Shown here in pieces: positions 1 through 12,267 of a stretch of 64,000 nt of DNA. A program made the translations under genes and the position numbers. How positions within the stretch are numbered: position 1 is the first letter of the stretch; each line of letters starts with the position of its first letter. Source of the stretch: Cloeon dipterum (taxonomy: Eukaryota; Arthropoda; Insecta; Ephemeroptera; Baetidae); the NCBI RefSeq assembly GCF_949628265.1, contig NC_088790.1:24990545-25054544 (forward strand). The letters are read 5' to 3'. The notes beneath the pieces are model-generated. The model made no database searches. It had not been told where the DNA came from and was given only the letters and a program-made list of their open reading frames with translations.

Positions 1-207
1 CTCGGTGAGAGGAATCGGAATATGCCAAGAAAATATGTTCGAGCACTGTACATTTTGGAGAAAATTGGAAAAATTTGAATTTTTATTGTAGGAAGGTCCA
101 TTTTTTATTATTGCAAATTGTTGAGCATATTGTTTATCGGTCAATTGTTTAAGGCATCCAACAATTTAAATCATTTTTAATTGTTGCCCAGTATCATTCC
201 ACTTTAA
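1..207 (+). mobile_element. Right half of a TTAA-bordered MITE, cut by the window edge
   Basis: This is the right half of the approximately 445-bp miniature element whose full copies lie at 7949-8391, 48045-48491 and 51452-51896. It shares the GAGAGGAATCGGAATATGCC block, the GTTTAAGGCATCCAACAATT block and the terminal CAGTATCATTCCACT followed by TTAA. The left half lies outside the window or is missing. It has no coding capacity. Confidence 0.85.
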
Positions 208-2676
208 ATTGACAAAATCTCTGTATCAAGCTAACTGCTGGTCGGGCTCACCCTTTTGAATCGGGTTCTGAAATTACGAAACGACACACGTCAGCATCGT
301 GTGGCTGACCTTGGAAATTGAATTCTATAAATTTTAAAATCATATCTTTCTGCAGTTTCAACAATACTGCAAATTTAAAATTATAATAATTCAATTGGCT
401 TTGTTGGCTTACAACAAAGGACCGCGCGCGTGAACCGCTGCTTAAAGTATAGTATATATACATATGTATATTAATACATACTTCCGCGTATATAGGGAAA
501 CAGTGAAATCATACTAATAATACAATCACTCGCGCTCAAAGCATGTCCTGCAGCTCAATGTTACGTGGTAGTGTCCCTTTGCTGAGCGTATAAGTATAAC
601 ACGTGTTTGCGAGTTTTTAACTTAATTGTCTATTAGTAGCTGTTACGTCTAGTTTGGGCCCATTTCGACTTTTTTCTCTTGAGCAAGGTTACCGAGTTGT
701 TTCTCCTTTCTCACACTGCTTTTTATCCGGCTTGTTTTTGATGTATTTTGATTTTAAAGTGAGAATAAACAATAACATATAATTCCTTTTCAAAAAATTC
801 CATTTTAATGACCTTAACCTTTGTCCTACTACTTTGAGGTCAACAGCAAAGTTGTTCCACTTGTCTACTAGACTAGTTGAACAACGGTGTTAAAACGTTT
901 GAACTGCCTTGAACTGATTTTTGAGAAAACTTCATACATAATAAAAAAACCCTTGAAATTCTAGTGCCCGCAAAACCTGCAAAATAAATGTTGGATAGTT
1001 TGGATTTTCTGTCAAAATATCAGTAAAATATTTCATGAAGAACTTCATAACTCCACCAGAACTATGTGCATTTTCTGGACATGAAAGGCAATTTTAACTA
1101 AACTTAAAGATGATGCAACTCTGTACAAAAATGGTGCGTGCAAAACAAAGTTATCTGTATGAACGATAATTTACACCCGGAAGTACGAGTGAAAATGACG
1201 CTTCAAAAAATGTACAAAATCAATTAAAAACAATAAGAAACCCTTTAAAACCGACTAAAACGTTATTATCAGGAGTCGCGCGGCTTTTAGTTTGACAAAA
1301 CACCGTCAAAAATTTAATCCCATTTTTAAATTTTCGATTAACGCGGCGTTGATAGACTTATGCAGCGCATACGCAATTCATTTGTCCTTGGAATTGTGGT
1401 TCATATTGTCGAGGAAATAATCTCATATGATGTTTGATTTTCAAGCGCAGCGAATGCTGATGTAATTATTAAACCAGAAGATGTAACCTCATAGATTCAT
1501 AGGGATTCGCACCGCGATTCAGAGAAATGTGTGATCAAACCTTTAAAAATTCTGCATGCACTCTAATGACTTCCTTTCGCAATAAAAATGGAAAGTTCCC
1601 AGCAGCATTGATTGCAAAGGTATTCTCCAAAGGGAGCTTGTTGATAAATTTCCAGAACTAGACGTTGATTTCTACAGAATCTTGCGCAACAGTATCCATG
1701 CTACGAAAGCAAAATCAATCACTCTCTTTTTCGCAGAAACGGTATGAAACAACGAGTTTCCTGAATAAATTTAACAGGCGCGCACTTCTCTTCTGGTTTG
1801 AAACATTAATTTGTTTTACTCAGGGTTGCGGATATGGGAATAATTCGTTTACTTGCGGTTGGTTTTCCCACTGGGCTTTTGCAAACAAATTTTGCAGCTA
1901 TTGAATTTCGCCTTTATTTAGCTCTCTTGCCAACTTGTATTTAAAATTATGGCTAAATTTAAAAAATACATACAATTTAAAAAAAAAATAATTTTAAAAT
2001 ACTAAACTTTATGAACCCAAGATTTTCAGGTACCGTAATCAATTTTAATGATTCTTATAATAATATTATATCAAAAGTGCATTAAACCGCCAGAAACTGG
2101 TAAAAAATAACTGCACTGGAAGTCTGGGAAAACTCGCTGGGAGATTCCCAATCCCAGCCCTGGTTTTACTAGAAAAGAAGGGAAATATTCAAAATAAAAG
2201 CTTGATTTTACGAAATACTTCCCTAGAAAAAATTAAACCTCTATATGGGCTCAGATTTCTAAACGTGATTTTCCAAGATCACATTTTTTAGAACCACACT
2301 GCTCAGCATTTCCCATGATCTATTCTGTTAGAAATATCCAAAACTTTCCAAAAAATCGCACATCATTAGATTCGTTTCGATAAGCAAATTCAAAATATGT
2401 TATGTTATTCTGAAATCCAACCAATTCAAGAAATATTGGTAGTTTGGAATTGCTAAGAATTTTAATTTTTTTTTAATCCAGACGAGATCTAGCGAACCAC
2501 GAATTAATTCCTTTTGCAAATTGATAAACTTAAATCAAATATGGTGCAAAAAAAATCATTTACCACCGCATAAATCAGGTTTCCATACAGAAAAATATGC
2601 ATCGAAATCAAATAACAAATTTGAATTTTATTTTTAAAAGCACTACAATTAATCAATTAATATTCCAGCTGAACAA
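208..2676. other. Intergenic, no gene recognised
   Basis: This is AT-rich spacer between the MITE fragment and the 3' end of the mRpL24 gene. Only short unsupported reading frames are present. A minus-strand AATAAA at about 2627-2632, roughly 45 bases past the mRpL24 stop, is a plausible poly(A) signal for that gene. Confidence 0.5.
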
Positions 2677-3850
2677 CTAGTACCAGTAGGTTTTCGCATA
2701 ATTTCTGTCTTCTTTAATTCCCATCTTCTCCATAATTTCCATGTCGAACGTGCACAGTTTCGGCTCAAACGTAATTTTGGACAGTTCATCAGGGTCCGTG
2801 TCCTTGTCCCCTTCTCGGTACGACCCTTTCGTTTTATAGTCTATAGTTTCTTCGGCCATCGGCGGCATCGGGATGATCCTGCCCGTGCGCACACTGACCC
2901 GCACCTTCTCCCCTTCCTCCGTGAACCTCCACTCGATGTCGGTGCTCTTCAGGTCGGAGGGGTCGACCAGCTTGACCTCCGTTGTCACCAGTAATGGCTT
3001 CTCCCATCGCACTGCCATCCCAGGGAAGTTGTTCTTTTTGTCTTCGCCCATCATTTTGATTTCCGTGTTCAGACCTTCGACGATGATCCAGTTTTTCTCC
3101 TGGAAGACGTGAATAACGATTCCCTGCTTGCCTGTAAAACATATTATAGTTTAAATTTCTGACAAGTAAAATTTTTAGCTGAAACCAATTATTTTAGACA
3201 AAAATAAAGCTGTGAATCTCTTTGTCAGCTCTAAAAATTTTGCAAAACAGTGAATTAAAACTGTTAAAGAGTTTGACCGATTTTTTGTGCCTTGGGTCTT
3301 TAAAATAGGGATTATCCAGAAAGTTAAAAAAGTCATAACAATATAAACATGCTTGTTAATTACGATTGAACAAAAACTAGCCAAAAATTCGATTTTAAAG
3401 CATTCTCCATCACGATTTTATTCAATTTTGACGATTTAATCCATATTACTGAAGTCAAATAAGCTCACCTTTATCTTTTCCAATAAGAACTTCAACTCTG
3501 TCGCCACGGAAGAAGCTCCAGTTTTGTATAGGCTCGATCAATTCGCGTTTTATCTTCTTCCTTGGTGCGTTGTCTTGTTGGAATTCGAACGTCCACGGGC
3601 GATTTGTTGAGAATCTGGGGGAATATTTTGCATTTTAAGAATAAATTCTAGGTCAAAAATAATACACTTACTTGAAGATCTTTCGTTCAAGGGTGCGATT
3701 CAAATACTGCGGCTTTCCTCGCGGAGTTTGATACTCGATTTGCCGCATGGCTCTCCGCACATATCGCTCCGGCAAATTCGAGTATTTCAGCGTCCATTCG
3801 CCGATGGTGGGGCCCTTAACCGGCCCACACAAGGCCCGCAGCAGACGCAT
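2677..3850 (-). CDS. mRpL24: Large ribosomal subunit protein uL24m (mitochondrial L24), three exons
   Basis: Component of the mitochondrial large ribosomal subunit; uL24 proteins bind 23S-type rRNA early in assembly. I read the exons as 3672-3850, 3469-3614 and 2677-3131, each with GT/AG borders and matching phases, giving about 259 residues, close to other animal L24m proteins. Exon 1 carries the family-typical YVRRAMRQIEYQTPRGKPQY. Exon 2 carries STNRPWT and a run ending FRGDRVEVLIGKDKGKQG that crosses into exon 3. This is the KOW motif, followed by WIIVEGLN. Exon 3 holds DPSDLKSTDIEWRFTEEGEK and ends in KTYWY, both characteristic of metazoan L24m. The start is the first Met (MRLLRALCG), giving a basic, mitochondrial-import-like N terminus. 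It stands alone; its upstream flank has AAGATGGC on the minus strand near 4000, common at housekeeping promoters. Confidence is high from sequence similarity I recognise. Confidence 0.95.
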
Positions 3851-6145
3851 TCTTTGAGAAAATTATTCCTCTTTTAGACACAAGTTGATCCGAATTTGTG
3901 CAAACAGGGATTATCAGTTTAAACAGATAGATTCAAGCAGCACGATTACGACAATAACACAGACAGCTGAAGTGGGCGTGGTAACATGAGGAGAGAGGAG
4001 AGCCATCTTTTTCTGGCTACTTTGCTGCGTATGGCGCGAATTCTTAGTTGGCGCGATTATTTCGGGATGGGAATTAAGTTGTTTTACTTCATGAAGTCAT
4101 GATCAAAGTCAAGGAACTTTAAATTCTGCCTTCCATGTTTTTATGACAACGTTTCATTCAATAAATCATTTACAAATAGCATAATGGTTTCATATTATTC
4201 AACATCCTTTTAGAATATCTTTGGCTTGAGGTGGAGATTAGGTAATCTACACGATAACAGATGTTTTTTTAACAATATATTTTAAACCCCTACAAGAAAT
4301 GACGACATTATTTGCAATGGAAATGCACAATTACGCTTTCGCTGGCTGTTGCTCTATGGCTTACAATTAAGGATCGTATAGACACAAGATACAACAATCG
4401 ACTTGAGTACTAGGAACTCGCCATTATATTTGCGATCAATTAGTGTCATACTATGTAACGTATAAGATGCAACTTAAAAACTGTATTGCGCGACACGTGA
4501 CAACGTCGTTACAATTACTGTTTTGTTTCGGTTGAATATGCACGTCATCCAGTTCCTCCTTGTCCCTTTTTACCATTGCTTATAATATTGAACCTTTTTA
4601 ATTAAATCGATTAAATCTGACTTACGTAATGCAATGTACGTGAGTAATAAATATGCATAATTATAATAGCAAAAACAACAATTAAGATCCAAGTCGATTT
4701 CGATTATCGCATATCCTGTGCATTGTCTACCACATTCCTTATTGTTGGTGTCATTGATTAAGGAGAGTAAAGGTACCTTTACTCTCCTTATCATTGATGT
4801 CAGAAATATGACCGCATCCAAATCAGAGAACCGCTCCCTTTTCTGATTGGTCGGTCGCCGTGGTTGCCAGTTTTCAAACCAAAAAGAGGCGATCAAATTA
4901 GTGGTTTTCAGTTTTATGCCGAATTTCGGCACGTCGAATCGTGATGAATTTTCGACTTTGTGATTCGGCTGACCTCTATATTACAATAATTAAACCCCTC
5001 TAAAATCTATGGGAAACTATAAAAAATTAAATTGCAGAGCGCTCAATTAATATTTTGAAACATTTTATCACAAACCAAAGCATGATGAGAGGGCTTTAAA
5101 TTACATTGATGGTCTAGAGACAATTGCATGGAATTCGGTCTTCACTCACCCATTAAAATAATTGCGTATTTTTTACATTTGAGTGTTAAAAATAAACCAA
5201 TATGTATTTTTGACAAGCATTACGTTCCTTTTGCCTCTCGATAGCACCGCGCCATAAATGGAAAAGAATCTGCAGAGCGAGCAGAGGCGTGGTGGATCAA
5301 TTTCAAGGCCAAAATACACACGCAGTCTTGCTGTGGGTAGTGAGAGAGAGAAAAGACATTTCGCGTCACTCAAAATTCTTTTAGGATGTTAACGATTGCA
5401 TGCCGTTCGCACCTGTCAAAGGTCAAGAACAAAGATCAATAGTCTCTGTAATATTTTTTTTCTATTCTTTTGAGCGTCACTTCAATCTTAGATGACGAAG
5501 GCCTTGATATTATTGCTAATATTTTCTTAAATTTATGTAGATCAATATTAAAACTGCGAATTAAATTTAATTTTAAAACACTTTCGCACAGACGGTCAAG
5601 AATATAGTTGGTTAAATATTCAAAACCTGATTTTTGGATTTATTTATAAATTATGAAAATTGATCCTTTTAGTCAAAATTTATTCTAGAATGTGAGAGCC
5701 CCCTTTTAATAGCTAATTTTTACCCTTCTGATTTTTGTTGGGGTGTAAAGTGGAAATGATATGGCAGATTTTCATCATGAGAGTTCTTCGTCTTTATTCA
5801 TTTTGTACAAACTATTCATAAATTAACTTTGTAATGTTTTGATGGAAAAACAATAATTCTCTTTGCGGAAATTTCAGATCTCGGGAAAGTAAAAAAGTGT
5901 GCGTGTCGATATCCACCTGCGAGCGTGTGTGAGAGAGAACCTGAGTCGAAGGTAAGTTATTGACGTGTCACGACACCTTCAGTATACTGTGTCCGAGAGA
6001 CCGAAAATCAGCTTCGTTTGTGCAAAACAAATTGAGTCGCGGCAGACGTGATCGTATCGTATCCTTGAGCGGGGCAGCCGAAATCCAGGTGCAGAGGTCG
6101 TCATCGTCTCGAAAAAATCAAACCACCATTAGGGTAGATGTTAAT
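3851..6145. other. Intergenic region with a 32-bp palindrome
   Basis: This is the upstream flank of mRpL24 and the downstream flank of the cuticle-type gene. Apart from the palindrome at 4751-4798, listed separately, I see no gene. The stretch 5870-6140 has higher GC and may be 3' untranslated sequence of the minus-strand cuticle gene or an unrecognised exon. The reading frame at 4570-4932 runs across the palindrome and shows no family features. Confidence 0.4.
4751..4798. mobile_element. Perfect 32-bp palindrome between 8-bp direct repeats (minimal inverted-repeat insertion)
   Basis: Positions 4759-4790 are a perfect palindrome whose half is TAAGGAGAGTAAAGGT, with GGTACC at the centre. It is immediately flanked on both sides by TCATTGAT (4751-4758 and 4791-4798). 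An exact 8-bp direct repeat around an inverted repeat is what an 8-bp target-site-duplicating DNA transposon (hAT-type) leaves. Here there is nothing between the two ends. The structure is seen directly; the assignment to hAT is inference from the duplication length only. Confidence 0.6.
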
Positions 6146-6916
6146 TTACAGGGCCAGGACGGCGGGTCCGGCGGCGTAGCCGTGGGTGTAGGCGGCAGCG
6201 GGGGCGTACGCGGCGTAGCCGTAGGCGGGGGCCGCGTAGGCGGCGATGGCGGGGGCAGAGTAGGAGACGGCAACGGGGGTCTGCACGTTCTGCACGATCG
6301 GGGTGTTGACGGCGTAAGCGTGGTTCTCGGCGGTGCTGTACGCGAAGTTGCCACCGATGCGGTCAGACTGGATGACGGCGCTGTCGAAGGCGGGCGCGCG
6401 GGAGATGGTGCTCAGGGGAGCGATCAATCCGGCGGAGGCAACGGCCACGAGGGCGGCGAGGGCGACGAGGAACTGATACGAAAAATTAACAAAAATTTGG
6501 TTAGAACAGTTATTTCTTGAGAATGGGTATTGAAATTTAATTTAATGAAGACTGATTAATTCAAAAATGTGTTTTAGGAAGTTGATCCAATTTAATTGGT
6601 CCTTAAAATTGATTTAATCATTTTCAGGGTAATTTAAAAAATTATTGCACTTTTTAGACTGAATTTGAAAGTCGTTATCAGAAAATTTATCAAATTTTCC
6701 AGCAAATTAATTAAAAGATTTTATCTTCTTGCTATTAGTCCTTAGAATCATCTCTAATTTTGAAAGAAATCGTGATTTTACAATACAAAATTTTAGCTCT
6801 TCGACCGCCGAAGTGAGTTAAAACGATTTTTCAAATATTAGAATGGGAATAAAATCAAATTGTAAGAAATAGAATTTTCCAGGGTGCAAACGGAGCACTA
6901 GCTCACTCACCTTCAT
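6146..6916 (-). CDS. Short Ala/Tyr/Pro-rich secreted cuticle-type protein, two exons
   Basis: Probably a structural protein of the cuticle, secreted by epidermis. Exon 1 codes only Met-Lys (6911-6916), followed by gtgag. Exon 2 (6146-6472) begins FLVALAALVAVASA, so the joined N terminus MKFLVALAALVAVASAG is a clear signal peptide. A two-residue first exon before the signal peptide is the usual layout of insect cuticle genes. The mature part has a short polar middle (residues about 35-65) and a C-terminal run of Ala-Pro-Ala and Gly-Tyr units (AYAAPAYGYAAYAPAAAYTH), as in low-complexity AAPA-type cuticular proteins. No Rebers-Riddiford chitin-binding consensus is visible. Total length is about 110 residues. 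A strong TATA/initiator promoter lies just upstream. The exact cuticular subfamily cannot be fixed by eye. Confidence 0.85.
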
Positions 6917-6949
6917 GATTGTTGAGAGTTGTTTGTAGGTGTCAGAGCG

Positions 6950-6986
6950 AACTGATAATCCGTGAAGCAACGCCAGCCCTTTTATA
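6950..6986 (-). promoter_or_regulatory. Core promoter of the cuticle-type gene (TATA box plus arthropod initiator)
   Basis: On the minus strand TATAAAA occupies 6980-6986 and the initiator TCAGTT occupies 6950-6955, with the A at 6953. That puts the TATA start 33 bases upstream of the predicted start site. The transcript would have a leader of about 37 bases before the ATG at 6916. Spacing and motifs match the arthropod consensus. Confidence 0.75.
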
Positions 6987-7948
6987 CTCAAGAGCAAGTG
7001 GCCATCATCGCAGCGAAGGATCAACCACGCCCCATCCTCGTCTCGCTGGGCTTTTGGCCGGTCGGTCGGTCGTCCCCACGCCCAAGAAGCAAGGCGAAAC
7101 GCCGCTCGGACAACTCGCTGAGAGCTGTGCAATCCACTCCACGCTAACATACAGGCCGGCGTCGCACTTGAATACACACACGGCGGGGGCAGTTGCGCCT
7201 TTTTCGAAACGCGCTCATTTTTATGCGTGACAAACAGGCATCTTCTGATGCAAGCCTATGAACTAATGCCGTAGTCTACTTTTAAATTGTTGAGCACAAA
7301 AAATATTTGCAGGAAATTGAGAGTTACAAATGGGACATGAATTTTAAACTTGACTATTTTAAATTCTTACTATCACGGGACGATCAAATGGAGGCGAAAA
7401 ATAATAATATTGGTACAACTTTGTGGGATTTTTCAAGTAATTTTTTAGTACTTTCGAATTGAAGAAACCTCAAACTTATTTTAAATTTAGGTGCAACAAA
7501 TTTAAAATAACAACAAAATGTTTCTGAATGCAAGGGTCTGCAAAATACTATTAATATAGGTCTCTCGAGATAGGGAACACACTTTAAAAAAGCCTTTTCC
7601 GTATATTAATTTTTTTAAAAAAAATATCAAAGCCAATTACGAGTGATTTATGGTAAAATTGATGCACTAAAGTCCATCATAAGCTGTCGTTCCTAAAAAT
7701 CAGTCATTATATTGCCTAAATAAAAAGGACATATTTTATGAAGCAATAAGAGATTAAAAAAATATTTAAATCCGGGCGTTGAAGTCTCCAAATCATAACT
7801 TGATTTTTTAATTTTTCTTTGGCCCCCGTTTCTTATTTTTTTATTTAATCTGTTTCTTGCTCCTTTCCATCAAAGATTTTACATCTTTTTTAAACGAAAA
7901 ATAGATAAACCTGTTAAAACCGCAAGGGAAAACTAGTTTTTTTTTTTT
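6987..7948. other. Intergenic, upstream of the cuticle-type gene
   Basis: Positions 6987-7230 are GC-richer and probably hold the proximal regulatory region of the cuticle-type gene. The rest is AT-rich, ending in a run of T at about 7937-7950 that abuts the MITE. No gene is recognised. Confidence 0.4.
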
Positions 7949-8391
7949 TTAAAGAGGAATGATACTGCAAAAGCCTGGAAAATGCTTGTTGCCAATGCAT
8001 AAACTCATCCCTTAGGATTCAGTTAAAGCCTAAATTGACCTAAGGAGCGCTGTAAGTTTTTGAGAAAATTGGCTGGAAAGTTACCGTGCTTTTCAAATGG
8101 TAATGGCTGTCTCCTTACTTGAAATCCGATTTAATTTCAAAACCAAGAGTTTCCCCAATAAGTGGCATTCACCGTTGGACAGATCTCGACGAGGGGAATC
8201 GGAATAGGCCAAGAAAATATGTTCGAGCACTGTAAATTTTGGAGAAAATTGGCAAAATTTGAATTTTTATTGTAGGAAGGTCATTTTTTTATTATTGCAA
8301 ATTGTTGAACAAATTGTTAATCGATCAATTGTTTAAGGCATCCAACAATTTAAATAATTTTCAATTGTTGCCCAGTATCATTCCACTTTAA
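7949..8391 (+). mobile_element. Full-length MITE, about 443 bp, TTAA at both ends
   Basis: The left end is AGAGGAATGATACTG and the right end is its near-complement CAGTATCATTCCACT. Each is bordered by TTAA (7949-7952 and 8388-8391). The interior is non-coding and matches the copies at 48045-48491 and 51452-51896 along the whole length. TTAA borders suggest mobilisation by a transposase that targets TTAA (piggyBac-like or Kolobok-like). The tips do not start with the CCC usual for piggyBac, so the superfamily is uncertain. Confidence 0.85.
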
Positions 8392-10823
8392 TTTTATTGT
8401 TTCGAGTTTTTTTGTATTTCAAGCCATTTTTGGCATATTTCATCATTTTAAATCAACCGTTGCCAGATTATTCTCGATAATCACGCCCTTTGTTGCACCT
8501 CAATTACAATAAGAAATTAACTGTCAAAAGAAAAGCGGTCGGCATTGAGCAATTAAATAAGCAATGGGCACATTCACGAGCCTTGGCATAGACCTCCACG
8601 ACATTTCGCACTTTCGACTGTCACAAATGCAAACGCACGTGACTTTCCTTGCAGCATATATATTTTTTTTGATCATCTCGCGGCAGCCAAAAAAAGTGCA
8701 AGGAAGCAGCTGGCGGTGGCCGCAGGCCGCGTTCGATTGGCAGGAGCAAGGTCGGCCGTTTTTTCCACGCCGAAGACACGCGAGATTCGGCAGCAGGCGC
8801 CTCTTCCGCCATCGTTTCTGCGACCAGTGTGTGTTCCGCGTCCGACGACGGGCGTTTTCAAGGTGAACGCGTCGTCGGATCGCCGCCCGGAGAACAGTCA
8901 CGATTCCCACTTTTTGTTCCTCCAGATCCTATTGCATGCACGCGTCAATCTCTCTCTGCTTTTCTTTTCGTTGTTTTGTTTTGTTTTGTCAATCCGAGCG
9001 CGCACATGAACAGAATGCACTGCACACTCGACAGAGTTCATTGTTGTGCGCGGGACAACTCGTCGGTCTCGTCTCGCGGCGGTGGCGTTCACAGGAAAAT
9101 GAAAGTTATCGCGAAGCAATCGACCGACCCGCCTGTTTTTTATTTCATGGTCATCGCGCTATTACGGCCGCGGTGATTACAGCAGTTATATAGCATAGCG
9201 CGTCTCGTTATTTGCATTTTGCCTCTTCAATCGGCAAATTATCAACTCTGCAAGATGCTCTTATTGTTTGATTTAGAAATACAATAAAATGGGGAGAACG
9301 GAGAACAAGCTGCTTGGTCATTTTAATCAAGCAATTTTTTATCCATTTGTATCAATACAAAATTAAATGCTGTTTCATTTAGACTGCAAACATTTCCTCT
9401 GCTGTGCAAGGCCTACGTGCCAGCCAGAGCGAGTTCATAGTCAGTTTTTGGGCCCGCTTCGCCTTCTAAGTAAAGTTTTGTCGCCAGGAGCGACGCTCTT
9501 TCTTACTTTTTTATCATAGACTTGTAACTTTTGTGAAATGGATAGTTTGGATATTTATAAGAGTGAAAAATGCAAATTTAGCTATCTGAATATTTTTATT
9601 AATTTTTCTACTAAGAGATTTTTACCAAAATTTTGCTTAAAAATACAATCACGTGTTAATTGAAAGATTGGGAACTAAAAGCTATTTAAAAAAGGGTTAA
9701 GAAATTTATTTATAATAAAATTTTAGTGATATAGAGTCAAAATCTATGCATCAAACAAGTTTACAAAGGTAGACAAGGGTGCAACTAGAAAAATAAAATA
9801 AAATCATCATGAAAAAATGGTGCAATTATCTGGAATTTTTATGAACTTAATCATAATTTGTTGTTTCAATCCACTAAAAAGGCCTAATTTTTCTAAAACA
9901 TTTTTATATTTTGAGAACTAGTCCACGTAAAAACAGGTTGTTCTATATTATACTCCCCAATTCTTTTATTTTTTTGCGCCATCGCATCTCTCCCAACGCG
10001 CTCCTCCTTATTTCTGACGCATCGTTAACCTGATTTCAAGGTCCTGGCGGGCGCTGCTTTTATTTTCCATTTTTTTTTTGCGACTCGCACTTAATTTGCG
10101 ATTATTAGGAGCAGAGGGAGAAAAAAGGTAAGCGTGCATTCTTGAAGCGCGATCATTAATGACGTGCGGCCGCGCCAGAAGAACTGGAATAATATATTTA
10201 AAAGGCGTGGACGAGCGCCAAGCAAGCAAGCATGACAATAAACATATGCAGAGCGAGTTACATAATTCCTCCTATATAGTGCAACTCGGCCGATAAAACT
10301 GTAAGCGAGAAGACGACGTGAATACTAAATTAAGTAACTCCCTCGCATCGATTATGGACTGGAATATTTTATTTATTTATTTATTTGACAACAAAACGGA
10401 TTAGAAATATATTATTCGTGGAAGCTATATGGCAATAATTATAGCCTTGGGGGATTTTATTGCTTAGATTGGTTTATTCAAGACGGAAAATTTGAATAAA
10501 TCTTCTTTTGGTTATAAAAAAAATACTAAATCACCTAAAAAAGGACAAATTTCCTGTTTTAATTTTGATTCTAACTTGCCTGGTCAGTTTAGATTCTTTA
10601 AATCACCGTTCGATTTTAATTTTTTATTGTCTTCAGAAGTGTTTTCAAGAAATTCGGACAACTTTTTATTTCATTCAAGGTTGCACTAGAGGATGTTTTC
10701 ACCATGGCACGTTAACTTTTAAATATTATACTTCAACCAGGGAAAATTTACACTAAAATAACTATTTCGGACCGATAATTAAGCTAAAACGTGCAGAATT
10801 AATATTTTTTAAAAAAGCACCAT
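8392..10823. other. Intergenic with a GC-richer island at about 8540-9200
   Basis: Positions 8540-9200 are clearly less AT-rich than their surroundings and have overlapping open frames in several phases, none with family features. The island could be a regulatory region or a non-coding first exon; I cannot tell. Positions 9200-10820 are AT-rich with a small ATTT repeat near 10370-10386. A minus-strand AATAAA near 10824-10830 may serve the next gene. Confidence 0.35.
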
Positions 10824-10945
10824 TTTATTTAAAAAAAACTTACAATAAAACAGAATGGCGATAGTTAAAAATATGCAAAGAAAAATAACAGAAAATGACA
10901 AAAACCTACTCCCAATAAATAAAACAAACCAAAATCAACAAAAAA

Positions 10946-12243
10946 TCACTTCTTTTTGTATCCCAAATGTACATTGGCGAACCTAAAAGGGTAAAAATCG
11001 TCTGGCTGCTCGTCACTGTGCCAAGAGCTCTGATTATTGTTGCCCTTATTAATCTTGTCCTGCTCCCAGCTGTCCTCCTCGCTCCAGGGGCCGCTGCTCT
11101 CGTCCTCCTCCGCCTCGTCCACCTGCTGCTGTTGCTGCTTCCTCGTCGAAACCGCCGGCGTTGCGGTCGTTGAGGTCTCCCTCGGCCGCGCCGTCGACGT
11201 GCTGGTCGTTGTTGACGTCGTTGTTGTTGTAGTTGTTGACGTGGTGGACGGCCGGTTGACTGGAACTTTGTCCATGAAAACCGGCCTCTTCTTTTTACTC
11301 TCGAGCACCACTCGGTGGTGATGGTGGTGGTGGTGCACGACGAGGGGTGGCGGAGGCGGCGGCGGACTCCACGGGTGCTTTACCGGCGGCCACGACGGGG
11401 GGTTGAAGTCGTGCAGGGGTTGAGGGTGGAAGAGCAGACGCGGGGCGCCGGATGCCACGCTCGAGAAGGACGTAGGGCCGAACCTGAGGGCCAGGGCATT
11501 CTGCGGCTGGAGCAGGTGCCCTGATATTGGCTGCTGCCCAGACAGGGCGACGACCATGATCAGCAACTGTGAACCAAACAGGGTTGCAAAAAAATTACTA
11601 GTAAAAACCTTTATTTCATTTTTAAATTTAAAAAAATAGTTAAATGTGTGTTGAGACAAATAACGAGCGATTGGAGTTTGAATTTTCCTTTCAAAATCAT
11701 TTTATTCATAAAATATGTTTGATAAAATATTTACAATTAAGCATGTCTTGCTGGTCTAGTGGCTACAATTTTACCATATCATTAATCTTTAATTGAGTAC
11801 TGGATGTGCAAATCACTCGTTTAGGTCATTGTAAAATGTATGGTTTATTTTTATTTTGAAGTGAGACTTAATTCAATATTTTTAAAATATTTTTTGTTAA
11901 TATTTTTATCCATAAAATGAAATTTTAAAGAGCTCAAAACTTCTGAAATTAAAAATTTTAACAACAAATAAAGGCCAATTTTTAAAATATATGGTAAGTA
12001 TCACTTTAAAAAAATATCAAAGCGTAAATATGAAATCTGAAGAATTAAAATTCAATATTCCAAGCAAAAAAGTAATTATTTAGTTCGTAAATTATTAACA
12101 CAAAATTCGTGTCATTTAGATGATTGAGAGACGTGAATTCTAACAGTTTGAACAAGAATGAATGTGTACATTAATCATTTTTGAGAATTTTAAAATCTCA
12201 CCTTGTAGCAAATGTTGAGAACAGAAGGAACGATCCAATCCAT
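10946..12243 (-). CDS. Secreted low-complexity protein with His, Pro, Thr and Gln runs, two exons
   Basis: I do not recognise the family. Exon 1 (12202-12243) codes MDWIVPSVLNICYK and exon 2 (10946-11566) continues LLIMVVALSG. Phase and GT/AG borders agree, giving a hydrophobic signal peptide of about 25 residues and a total of about 220 residues. The mature chain has a Pro run followed by a His run (about residues 105-123), then a basic KKKR stretch. A long Thr/Ser tract comes next (about 137-160, a likely O-glycosylation zone), then a Gln run and an acidic Glu/Asp segment. A YPFRF patch and a KKK C terminus finish it. The signal peptide, mucin-like tract and His run suggest an extracellular or cuticular matrix protein, perhaps metal-binding; that is inference. 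Its promoter is the same TATA-initiator type as the cuticle gene about 5 kb to the left. Confidence 0.7.
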
Positions 12244-12267
12244 TGTGTTGAGCTGCAATTGCAGCAA

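Noticed and set aside
4570-4932. 120-codon minus-strand frame
   Set aside because: It runs through the 32-bp palindrome and its direct repeats and has no family features.
5960-6520. 186-codon Gly/Val-rich plus-strand frame
   Set aside because: It is the antisense shadow of the cuticle-type exon; Gly/Val richness is the complement of Ala/Pro codons.
8524-9193. Several overlapping 60-128-codon frames on both strands
   Set aside because: GC-richer DNA produces open frames by chance. The frames compete in all phases and none looks like a protein family.
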